Below, one piece after another: positions 1 through 5,557 of a DNA stretch of 7,391 bases. The DNA comes from PALSA-505 sp036496025. Lineage in GTDB: Bacteria > Actinomycetota > Actinomycetes > Streptosporangiales > Streptosporangiaceae. Made by a program: the position numbers and the translations under genes. The stretch covers positions 1-7,391 of the forward strand of contig DASXLW010000009.1 of the NCBI GenBank assembly GCA_036496025.1, given 5' to 3'. How positions within the stretch are numbered: the stretch's first letter is position 1; each line of letters starts with the position of its first letter. Below the pieces are notes generated by a model, which was not told the origin of the DNA, ran no database searches, and worked only from the letters and a program-made list of their open reading frames with translations.

Positions 1-498
1 GAGCAGGCAATAGCCGTGTTCGCCGAGGCCGCCGGGTCCGCCGACCCCGACATCGTCCCGCTCGCGGTCGAATTGCTCGCCAGGACCCTGCCGCTGCGCG
101 AGCGCGACGAGGAATCGGCCTGGGCGTGGCAGCACGGACTCGAACACCCGGACCCGGCGGTGGCCGCGGCGGTGCGCCAGCGGCTGCGCCGCGCGTTCGG
201 CAGCGACGAGGCGTCCTGGTGGGAAGGATTCGTGGAGTCCGCCGTCTGCCACAGCACGCTGCCGCTGCTGACCAATGAGGTATTCGGCGCGCTCGATCAC
301 ATGTACGCGCTGGCCGCGGTCCCGCTGGCCCGGGGCGGGGCCAGGACCAGGGAGCTGCGGGACGTGCTGGCCCAGGCGGTGCGGGTGCCAACCGGATACG
401 CCTGGGGCGACGAGCTGCTGGCCAGCTTCCGGGCGCGGTTCCGTGACGTCACCGGAAACGACACCGAGGCGTTCCCCGCCGACTGGCCCGCCAGCTAA
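1..498 (+). CDS. 3' end of an unrecognised helix-rich protein (partial)
   Basis: The reading frame is open from the first base of the window, so the gene starts upstream. Only its last 165 codons are visible, ending in TAA at 496-498. An internal GTG at 16 is in frame but has no reason to be the true start. The visible part is rich in Ala, Leu, Arg and Glu and looks almost entirely alpha-helical. Short amphipathic helices separated by Pro/Asp/Gly turns (for example around HPDPAVAAAVRQRL) are reminiscent of HEAT/ARM-type helical repeats, but I cannot identify a family. It has no signal peptide, membrane segment or catalytic motif in view, and it ends softly in PADWPAS. It is separated from uvrC by 113 bases containing a likely uvrC promoter, so it is probably not part of the uvrC operon. 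That it is coding is well supported by codon bias (G/C at third positions); its function is unknown. Confidence 0.7.
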   Translation, partial: EQAIAVFAEAAGSADPDIVPLAVELLARTLPLRERDEESAWAWQHGLEHPDPAVAAAVRQRLRRAFGSDEASWWEGFVESAVCHSTLPLLTNEVFGALDHMYALAAVPLARGGARTRELRDVLAQAVRVPTGYAWGDELLASFRARFRDVTGNDTEAFPADWPAS

Positions 499-536
499 CC
501 CCCTCCTCCCGCCCCAGCGCGCGTCAGAACACCCCG

Positions 537-551
537 TCGATGTGCCATCGA
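537..551. repeat. Short inverted repeat TCGATG-N3-CATCGA, possible operator
   Basis: Two perfectly complementary 6-base arms (537-542 and 546-551) flank a 3-base spacer, about 50 bases upstream of the candidate uvrC -10 element. The outer TCGA...TCGA resembles the actinobacterial LexA/SOS box (TCGAAC-N4-GTTCGA), but the inner bases and the spacer length differ (N3 instead of N4). It is therefore not a proper SOS box. It could be an operator for another dimeric regulator, a small hairpin at the 3' end of the upstream transcript, or chance. Confidence 0.3.
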
Positions 552-599
552 GCTGAATATGACGTCCGCGAGGTGCGCGGCGGGAGCGCCTTCACTGCA

Positions 600-605
600 T
601 AGAGT
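600..605 (+). promoter_or_regulatory. Candidate -10 element of a possibly leaderless uvrC promoter
   Basis: TAGAGT matches the actinobacterial TANNNT -10 pattern. It ends 6 bases before the uvrC GTG at 612, so a start of transcription about 7 bases downstream would fall on or next to the start codon. Upstream of that codon there is no purine-rich Shine-Dalgarno sequence. A TG lies just upstream (596-597), close to but one base off an extended -10 arrangement. No recognisable -35 hexamer is found 16-18 bases upstream. Both the -10 position and the absent ribosome binding site agree with a leaderless message, a common arrangement in actinobacteria. Confidence 0.45.
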
Positions 606-611
606 TGCTTT

Positions 612-2618
612 GTGGCAGATCCGCACGCCTACCGGCCGGCCCCCGGCTCGGTCCCCGATTCCCCCGGCGTCTACCGGTTCCGCGACGAGCGGGGCCGGGT
701 GATCTACGTGGGCAAGGCCAAGTCGCTGCGGTCCAGGCTTAACTCCTACTTCGCCGACTTCGCCACCCTGCACCCGCGCACCCAGGGCATGCTGCGGGCG
801 GCGGCCAAGGTGGACTGGACCGTGGTCGGCACCGAAGTGGAGGCGCTGCAGCTCGAGTACTCCTGGATCAAGGAGTTCGATCCTCGGTTCAACATCAGGT
901 ACCGGGACGACAAGAGCTACCCGTACCTCGCGGTCACCATGGACGAGGACTACCCGCGGGTGATGGTGATGCGCGGGGCCAAGCGGCGCGGGGTCAGGTA
1001 CTTCGGGCCGTACTCGCACGCCTGGGCGATCAGGGAGACGGTGGACACGCTGCTGCGGGTATTCCCCGTGCGGACCTGCTCGGCCGGGGTGTTCAAACGG
1101 GCGGGCCAGATCGGCCGGCCCTGCCTGCTCGGCTACATCGGCAAGTGCTCCGCGCCGTGCGTCGGGCGGGTCAGCCAGGCCGAGCACAGGCTGCTGGCCG
1201 AGGACTTCTGCGACTTCATGGCCGGGCAGACAGCCCGCTTCACCCGCGCGCTCGAAGCCGAGATGCGCGAGGCCGCGGCGGCCGAGGAGTTCGAGCGCGC
1301 GGCCCGGCTGCGCGACGACATCAAGGCACTGCAGCGGGCGCTGGAGAAGCAGGCGGTCGTGCTCGGCGACAGCACCGACTGCGACGTGATCGCGCTGGCC
1401 GAGGACCAGCTCGAGGCCGCGGTCCAGGTGTTCTACGTGCGCGGCGGCCGGGTGCGCGGCCAGCGCGGCTGGGTGGTGGACAAGGTCGAGGACAGCACGA
1501 CGGCCGAGCTGGTGGAGGACTTCCTGGGCCAGGTCTACGGGGACGCCAGGACCGGCGGCAGCTCCGCCGACGCGAGCGGCCGCGGCGGCGTGCCCCGCCA
1601 GGTGCTCGTCCCCGTGCTGCCGCCCGGCACCGGCGCGATGCGGGACTGGCTGGCGCTGCGGGCGGCCCGCCCCGGCGGCCGGGTCGACCTGCGGGTACCG
1701 CAGCGCGGCGACAAGAAGGCGCTGCTTGAAACCGTGGCCCGCAACGCCGCCGAGGCGCTGGCGCTGCACAAGACCAGGCGGGCCAGCGACCTGACCACCC
1801 GCAGCCGCGCGCTGCAGGAGATCCAGGACGCGCTCGCCCTGGACGAGGCACCGCTGCGGATCGAGTGCTACGACGTGTCGAACCTGCAGGGGACGCACGT
1901 GGTGGCGTCCATGGTGGTGTTCGAGGACGGGCTGGCACGCAAGAGCGAGTACCGGCGATTCAGCATCAAGGGCGCCGACGGCACCGACGACATCTCGGCG
2001 ATACACGAGGTGATCACCCGCCGGTTCCGCCGCTACCTGGACGAGCGCGAGCAGACCGGCGAGCTCGACACGCTCGGTGACCGGGAGGAAGACGGCCTGG
2101 CGGCCGGGCTCATCGCCGATCCCAAGCGGAAGTTCGCCTACCCGCCCAATCTCGTCGTCGTGGACGGCGGGCCCGCCCAGGCCGCGGCCGCGCAACGGGC
2201 CCTGACCGAGCTCGGCATCGACGACGTGGCGGTCTGCGGACTGGCCAAGCGGCTTGAGGAAGTGTGGCTGCCCGGCGAGGACGCACCGGTTATCCTGTCC
2301 CGCACGAGCGAGGGCCTCTACCTGCTGCAGCGGGTACGAGACGAGGCCCACAGGTTCGCGATCACCTACCATCGGGCGAAGAGGTCAAAGGCGCTGACGG
2401 CCAGCGAACTGGACGGCGTGCCCGGGCTGGGGCCGGCCCGGCGGGCCACGCTGCTGCGCCACTTCGGCTCCGTGCGGAAGCTGGCGGCGGCCAGCGCCGA
2501 AGAGATCGCCGGGCTGCCGGGAATCGGACCCAGCGTGGCCGAGGCGGTCATCACCGCCCTGCGGCCCGGGTCCGCGCCGGCCGGCGAGCGAGTCGCGGCG
2601 GACGGGGGAGAACGGTGA
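612..2618 (+). CDS. uvrC: UvrABC excinuclease subunit C
   Basis: This 668-aa protein is the dual-incision nuclease of nucleotide excision repair. After UvrB is loaded at a lesion, it cuts 3' and then 5' of the damage in the cytoplasm. Domains in order: GIY-YIG nuclease at about 15-95 (GVY 19-21, YVG 32-34, Arg42, acidic TEVEALQLE stretch at 74-82), which makes the 3' cut; a cysteine cluster C156-x14-C171-x7-C179-x3-C183, matching the iron-sulfur ligands described for E. coli UvrC; a UVR helical hairpin at about 210-247 for UvrB contact; an RNase H-like nuclease with Asp421 (ECYDVSN), Asp518 (VVVDGG) and His580 (DEAHRF), which makes the 5' cut; and tandem helix-hairpin-helix motifs (GVPGLGPA 602-609, LPGIGPSVA 635-643). 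Length is usual for actinobacteria, and all key residues appear present. Low-complexity inserts at about 312-327 and 480-500 look like ordinary lineage loops. The GTG start lacks a ribosome binding site. The TGA stop overlaps the rapZ GTG. Confidence 0.97.
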   Translation: MADPHAYRPAPGSVPDSPGVYRFRDERGRVIYVGKAKSLRSRLNSYFADFATLHPRTQGMLRAAAKVDWTVVGTEVEALQLEYSWIKEFDPRFNIRYRDDKSYPYLAVTMDEDYPRVMVMRGAKRRGVRYFGPYSHAWAIRETVDTLLRVFPVRTCSAGVFKRAGQIGRPCLLGYIGKCSAPCVGRVSQAEHRLLAEDFCDFMAGQTARFTRALEAEMREAAAAEEFERAARLRDDIKALQRALEKQAVVLGDSTDCDVIALAEDQLEAAVQVFYVRGGRVRGQRGWVVDKVEDSTTAELVEDFLGQVYGDARTGGSSADASGRGGVPRQVLVPVLPPGTGAMRDWLALRAARPGGRVDLRVPQRGDKKALLETVARNAAEALALHKTRRASDLTTRSRALQEIQDALALDEAPLRIECYDVSNLQGTHVVASMVVFEDGLARKSEYRRFSIKGADGTDDISAIHEVITRRFRRYLDEREQTGELDTLGDREEDGLAAGLIADPKRKFAYPPNLVVVDGGPAQAAAAQRALTELGIDDVAVCGLAKRLEEVWLPGEDAPVILSRTSEGLYLLQRVRDEAHRFAITYHRAKRSKALTASELDGVPGLGPARRATLLRHFGSVRKLAAASAEEIAGLPGIGPSVAEAVITALRPGSAPAGERVAADGGER

Positions 2619-3511
2619 GGAACGATCAGGACGACGCCTACCGGGAGCCGGACGCCCCCGGCATCGTGATCGTCACGGGGATGTCGGGCGCCGGGCGGAG
2701 CACCGCGGCGAAGGCACTCGAGGACATGGGCTGGTTCGTGGTGGACAACCTGCCGCCGGCCCTGCTGCCCACCATGGTGGACCTGGCCGCACGGTCGGGC
2801 GGCGCCGTGTCCCGGGTCGCCGCGATCGTTGACGTGCGCGCGCGTGCGTTCACCACCGACCTGAACGCCGCTCTCGGCGAGCTGGCGCGACGCGGGACCC
2901 CGCCCCGCGTGGTGTTTCTCGAGGCGGCCGACGACACGCTCATACGCCGGTTCGACAGCGTCCGGCGGCCGCATCCGCTGCAGGGCGACGGCGGGGTCAG
3001 CGAGGGCATCGCCGCCGAGCGCGAGCTGCTGCGCGGCGTGCGGGGCGAGGCCGACCTGGTCGTCGACACCTCCGGTCTCAACATGCACGAGCTGCGCGCC
3101 AGGATGCAGGGCTTCTTCGGCGGGGACAGCGCGCCCGGAGTGCGCGTCAACGTGGTGTCGTTCGGCTACAAATATGGCCTGCCGGCCGACGCGGACATCG
3201 TGGCTGACTGCCGGTTCCTGCCCAATCCGCACTGGATCGAGGAGCTGGCCCCGCTCACCGGGCAGGACCCGCCGGTGCGGGACTTCGTCCTGGGCCAGCC
3301 CGGGGCCAAGGAGTTCATCGATGCCTTCGCCGAGGCGATGCGGGCGGCCCTGGGCGGCTTCGAGCGTGAGGGCAAGCGCTTCCTGACGCTCGCCGTGGGC
3401 TGCACCGGGGGCAAGCACCGCAGCGTCGCGGTGGCCGATCAGCTGGCGGCCAGGCTCACCGAGGCCGGGGCGGGCGTCCAGGTCACGCACCGGGACCTGG
3501 GGCGCGAGTGA
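2615..3511 (+). CDS. rapZ: RapZ-like P-loop regulator (YvcJ family)
   Basis: This 298-aa cytoplasmic protein belongs to the RapZ/YvcJ family. In E. coli RapZ binds glucosamine-6-phosphate and adapts small RNAs to RNase E to control GlmS. In B. subtilis YvcJ is a nucleotide-hydrolysing protein tied to competence. The N-terminal P-loop domain carries GMSGAGRST (22-30), with Arg where Walker A normally has Lys, as I recall for actinobacterial homologues. It is followed by DNLPP (44-48) and HPLQGDG (120-126). The C-terminal domain (from about 175) carries SFGYKYG (182-188), CRFLPNP (199-205) and the signature GCTGGKHRS (262-270). The start is a GTG inside the uvrC TGA, preceded four bases earlier by a strong GGGGGAG (2604-2610). 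An in-frame extension upstream runs through uvrC and is not real. The tail ends HRDLGRE and lacks the basic run of enterobacterial RapZ. Its TGA overlaps the annotated yvcK GTG. Its RNA role in actinobacteria is not established. Confidence 0.95.
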   Translation: MRNDQDDAYREPDAPGIVIVTGMSGAGRSTAAKALEDMGWFVVDNLPPALLPTMVDLAARSGGAVSRVAAIVDVRARAFTTDLNAALGELARRGTPPRVVFLEAADDTLIRRFDSVRRPHPLQGDGGVSEGIAAERELLRGVRGEADLVVDTSGLNMHELRARMQGFFGGDSAPGVRVNVVSFGYKYGLPADADIVADCRFLPNPHWIEELAPLTGQDPPVRDFVLGQPGAKEFIDAFAEAMRAALGGFEREGKRFLTLAVGCTGGKHRSVAVADQLAARLTEAGAGVQVTHRDLGRE

Positions 3512-4488
3512 GGACGCTGCCCGCCAGTACCGGGCCGGGAGAAGGACCACGGGTGGTGGCGCTGGGCGGCGGCCACGGGCTGTTCGCTTCGCTGTCAGCG
3601 CTGCGCCGGGTCAGCGGCCGGCTGACCGCGGTGGTGACGGTCGCCGACGACGGCGGATCCAGCGGCAGGCTGCGCCGCGACTTCGGCGTGCTGCCCCCCG
3701 GTGACCTGCGGATGGCCCTGGCCGCCCTGTGCGGCGACGACGACTGGGGAACAACCTGGAGCCGGGTGGTCCAGCACAGGTTCGGCGGCCGCAGCGAGCT
3801 GTCCGGGCACGCCGTGGGCAACCTGCTCATCGTGGCGCTGTGGGAGCTGCTCGGGGACACGGTCGAGGGACTGGACTGGGTGGGACGGCTGCTGGGCGCG
3901 CACGGCCGGGTGCTGCCCATGGCCGCGGTGCCGCTGGACATCACCGCCCAGGTGGAAGGGGCGGACCCGGCCCGGCCCTACGCGCTGAGCACAGTCAGAG
4001 GCCAGGTGGCCTGCGCCACTACCGCCGGCCAGATCCGGTCGATAACGCTGGAGCCGGCCGCACCGCCGGTCCGCCCGGAGGCCGTCGCCGCGGTGCGCGA
4101 GGCGGACTGGACGGTGCTCGGCCCCGGGTCGTGGTTCACCAGCGTGCTGCCGCACCTGCTGGTGCCCGGCCTGGCCGACGCGATGCTCACCACCCGGGCC
4201 CGCCGGATCGTGGTCCTCAACCTCGCGCCACAGGACCGGGAGACCGCGGGCTTCTCGCCGAGCACCCACCTCGAGGTGCTGGCCGACCACGCCCCCGGCC
4301 TCGCCGTGGACGTGGTGCTCGCCGACCGGCATCACGCCGCCGGCACCGGGACGACCGAGCTGGCGAAGGCGGCGGACCTGCTGGGCGCCAGGCTGGTGGT
4401 GCAGGAAATGGCGATGCGGGACGGGACGGCACGGCACGACCCGGCGCGCCTCGCCGAGGCATACGCTGAAATCTTCGATGGGGAGTGA
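3508..4488 (+). CDS. yvcK: CofD-like gluconeogenesis/cell-wall factor YvcK (GlmR, CuvA)
   Basis: This 326-aa protein has a Rossmann-like fold of the CofD/YvcK family. B. subtilis YvcK (GlmR) binds UDP-GlcNAc, stimulates GlmS and is needed on gluconeogenic carbon sources. The mycobacterial orthologue CuvA binds UDP-sugars and is a PknB substrate. Visible motifs: VALGGGHGL (17-25) and DDGGSSGRLR (47-56), the nucleotide-sugar loop; PPGDLR (63-68); HAVGNL (101-106); and LGPGSWFTSVLPHLL (204-218). It lacks the F420-pathway neighbours expected for a true CofD, and rapZ and whiA flank it, so YvcK is the right call. The listed start is a GTG overlapping the rapZ TGA, with only weak GGGG complementarity upstream. 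A second in-frame GTG at 3553 sits behind a much better ribosome binding site and would remove the first 15 residues, giving an N-terminus close to that of the mycobacterial protein. The start is therefore uncertain; the family assignment is not. Confidence 0.94.
   Translation: MRTLPASTGPGEGPRVVALGGGHGLFASLSALRRVSGRLTAVVTVADDGGSSGRLRRDFGVLPPGDLRMALAALCGDDDWGTTWSRVVQHRFGGRSELSGHAVGNLLIVALWELLGDTVEGLDWVGRLLGAHGRVLPMAAVPLDITAQVEGADPARPYALSTVRGQVACATTAGQIRSITLEPAAPPVRPEAVAAVREADWTVLGPGSWFTSVLPHLLVPGLADAMLTTRARRIVVLNLAPQDRETAGFSPSTHLEVLADHAPGLAVDVVLADRHHAAGTGTTELAKAADLLGARLVVQEMAMRDGTARHDPARLAEAYAEIFDGE
3537..3546 (+). promoter_or_regulatory. Strong internal ribosome binding site pointing to an alternative yvcK start
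   Basis: GGGAGAAGGA lies 6 bases before an in-frame GTG at 3553-3555 (codon 16 of the longer yvcK). This is far better Shine-Dalgarno complementarity and spacing than the listed start at 3508 has. The residues between the two starts (RTLPASTGPGEGPR) are low-complexity and outside the conserved fold. Translation from 3553 would leave 41 bases between the rapZ stop and yvcK instead of a 4-base overlap. Confidence 0.45.
4480..4485 (+). promoter_or_regulatory. Ribosome binding site that decides the whiA start
   Basis: GGGGAG overlaps the last codons of yvcK and lies 8 bases before the ATG at 4494. The competing GTG at 4485 starts at the last base of this motif, so the motif cannot serve it, and nothing purine-rich precedes it at a useful distance. 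This favours ATG 4494. Confidence 0.65.
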
Positions 4489-4493
4489 CGCAG

Positions 4494-5471
4494 ATGGCGA
4501 TGACCGGCCTCGTAAAGGACGAGCTGAGCCGGGTCACCGTGGTCAAGCCGTGCTGCCGCAAGGCAGAGGTGTCCTCGCTGCTCAGGTTCGCCGGCGGCCT
4601 GCACCTGTCCGCCGGGCACATCGTGATCGAGGCTGAACTCGATACCGGGGCGGCGGCTCGCAGGCTGCGCAAGGATATCGCCGAGGTGTTCGGGCACACC
4701 TCCGAGCTGCTCGTGCTCGCCCCCAGCGGGCTGCGCAAGGGCAACAGGTACCTGGTCCGGGTGTCTAAGGACGGCGACAGCCTGGCCCGCCAGACCGGCC
4801 TGGTCGACGGCCACGGACGGCCGGTGCGGGGGCTGCCCCGGCAGGTGGTGTCCGGTGGCAGCTGCGACTGCGAGGCGGCCTGGCGGGCCGCGTTCCTGGC
4901 TCACGGCTCACTGACCGAGCCGGGCCGTTCGATGTCGATGGAGATCACCTGCCCGGGCCCGGAGGCCGCGCTCGCCCTCGTCGGCGCGGCGCGGCGGCTG
5001 AAGATTCACGCCAAGGCCCGCGACGTCCGCGGAGTGGACCGGGTCGTGGTGAAGGACGGCGACGCGATCAGCGCGCTGCTGGCCCGGCTCGGTGCGCACG
5101 ACAGCGTCCTGGCCTGGGAGGAACGGCGGGTCCGCCGGGAGGTGCGGGCCACCGCGAACCGGCTGGCCAACTTCGACGACGCCAACCTGCGGCGCAGCGC
5201 CCGGGCGGCAGTGGCCGCGGGCGCGCGGGTCGAGCGCGCGCTGGAGATTCTCGGCGACGACGCGCCGGAGCACCTGTGCGACGCGGGCCGGCTGCGCATC
5301 GCGAACCGGCAGGCGAGCCTGGAAGAGCTCGGTCAGCTCGCCGAACCTCCGATGACCAAGGACGCGATCGCCGGGCGGATCCGGCGGCTGCTGGCCATGG
5401 CGGACCGGCGGGCCGACGAGCTCGGCGTCCCCAGCACCGAGGCCGGGCTCACCCCTGACATGCTCATGTAG
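4494..5471 (+). CDS. whiA: WhiA-type DNA-binding regulator
   Basis: This is a 325-aa protein when started at ATG 4494. WhiA is a transcription factor that in Streptomyces works with WhiB to start sporulation septation and activate ftsZ, ftsW and ftsK. In Firmicutes it affects division and chromosome segregation. The N-terminal two-thirds is a degenerate LAGLIDADG homing-endonuclease fold that has lost catalysis: LLRFAGGL (29-36), the QTGLVDGHGRPVRGLP linker (100-115) and AAWRAAFLAHGSL (128-140) are visible. The C-terminal part is a helix-turn-helix DNA-binding domain with NRLANFDDANLRRS (222-235), ARAAVAAGARVERALEIL (236-253), ASLEELGQLA (274-283) and TKDAIAGRIRRLL (288-300). A GTG three codons upstream would overlap yvcK by 4 bases, but the MAMT N-terminus matches streptomycete WhiA and the ribosome binding site fits ATG 4494. 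Position 132 is Ala where I expect Gly. Probably co-transcribed with uvrC-rapZ-yvcK. Confidence 0.95.
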   Translation: MAMTGLVKDELSRVTVVKPCCRKAEVSSLLRFAGGLHLSAGHIVIEAELDTGAAARRLRKDIAEVFGHTSELLVLAPSGLRKGNRYLVRVSKDGDSLARQTGLVDGHGRPVRGLPRQVVSGGSCDCEAAWRAAFLAHGSLTEPGRSMSMEITCPGPEAALALVGAARRLKIHAKARDVRGVDRVVVKDGDAISALLARLGAHDSVLAWEERRVRREVRATANRLANFDDANLRRSARAAVAAGARVERALEILGDDAPEHLCDAGRLRIANRQASLEELGQLAEPPMTKDAIAGRIRRLLAMADRRADELGVPSTEAGLTPDMLM

Positions 5472-5486
5472 GGGGTCCGGTAGTGT
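5455..5486 (+). promoter_or_regulatory. Candidate promoter for gap-pgk
   Basis: CTGACA (5455-5460, 5 of 6 matches to TTGACA) and TAGTGT (5481-5486, TANNNT) are separated by 20 bases, longer than the ideal 17-18. If used, transcription would begin near 5493 and give an untranslated leader of roughly 65 bases before gap. The -35 lies inside the end of whiA. Separate expression of gap would make sense because glycolytic enzymes need far higher expression than WhiA. The spacer length makes the call tentative. Confidence 0.35.
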
Positions 5487-5542
5487 CGGCCCGGGGGACT
5501 GCGCGGCTGCCGGGCGGCGAGCGAAGAGAATCAGGGACGTGC

Positions 5543-5548
5543 GAGGAG
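5543..5548 (+). promoter_or_regulatory. gap ribosome binding site
   Basis: GAGGAG lies 9 bases before GTG 5558. It fixes that codon as the gap start and rules out the in-frame GTG at 5483, whose extra 25 residues (SARGTARLPGGERR...) are unlike any GAPDH N-terminus. Confidence 0.8.
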
Positions 5549-5557
5549 AACGCTGCT

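Larger units (their letters stand above)
499..611. other. Intergenic region upstream of uvrC
   Basis: This is a 113-base non-coding gap. It begins with a C-rich pyrimidine tract (about 499-515) directly after the stop of the upstream gene. It contains a perfect 6-bp inverted repeat at 537-551, a bulged GC hairpin at about 571-592, and a candidate -10 element at 600-605. No convincing intrinsic terminator with a T-run is present. No RNA gene or small ORF with a ribosome binding site could be supported. Confidence 0.6.

Noticed and set aside
571..592. A bulged hairpin (AGG-t-GCGC with GCGCCTT) as a terminator of the upstream gene
   Set aside because: The stem is short and bulged with a G-T pair, there is no T-run after it, and it overlaps the region just upstream of the likely uvrC -10.
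1542..1593. The Gly/Ser/Ala-rich stretch in uvrC as a frameshift or insertion
   Set aside because: The frame is intact on both sides and actinobacterial UvrC proteins commonly carry a variable loop here.
495..2372. A 625-codon open frame on the minus strand opposite uvrC
   Set aside because: It mirrors uvrC, which has full family motifs. Long antisense frames arise from strong GC third-position bias, and its product is a Gly/Arg/Pro/His-rich, domain-free sequence.
2264..2614. An upstream in-frame extension of rapZ into uvrC
   Set aside because: It lies within the HhH-coding end of uvrC, is Arg/Gly/Ala-rich, and the overlap GTG at 2615 has a strong ribosome binding site.
2366..3550. A 394-codon minus-strand open frame opposite rapZ
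   Set aside because: Same GC-bias artefact; its composition is non-protein-like and it covers the conserved rapZ gene.
3595..4437. A 280-codon minus-strand open frame opposite yvcK
   Set aside because: Shadow of yvcK in high-GC DNA, with no recognisable motif.
3508..4488. yvcK as a true F420-pathway CofD transferase
   Set aside because: The rapZ and whiA neighbours, the GGGHGL/DDGGSSGRLR form of the motifs and the absence of cofE/fbiB-type neighbours identify it as the YvcK branch.
5489..5515. A GC stem (GCCCGG/CCGGGC) as an intrinsic terminator after whiA
   Set aside because: A 6-bp stem with a 15-base loop and no following T-run is readily expected by chance at this GC content; at best it is a leader structure.
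5483..5557. A 25-residue N-terminal extension of gap
   Set aside because: The extension is non-conserved and overlaps a candidate promoter; GTG 5558 has a clear ribosome binding site and gives the canonical GAPDH N-terminus.
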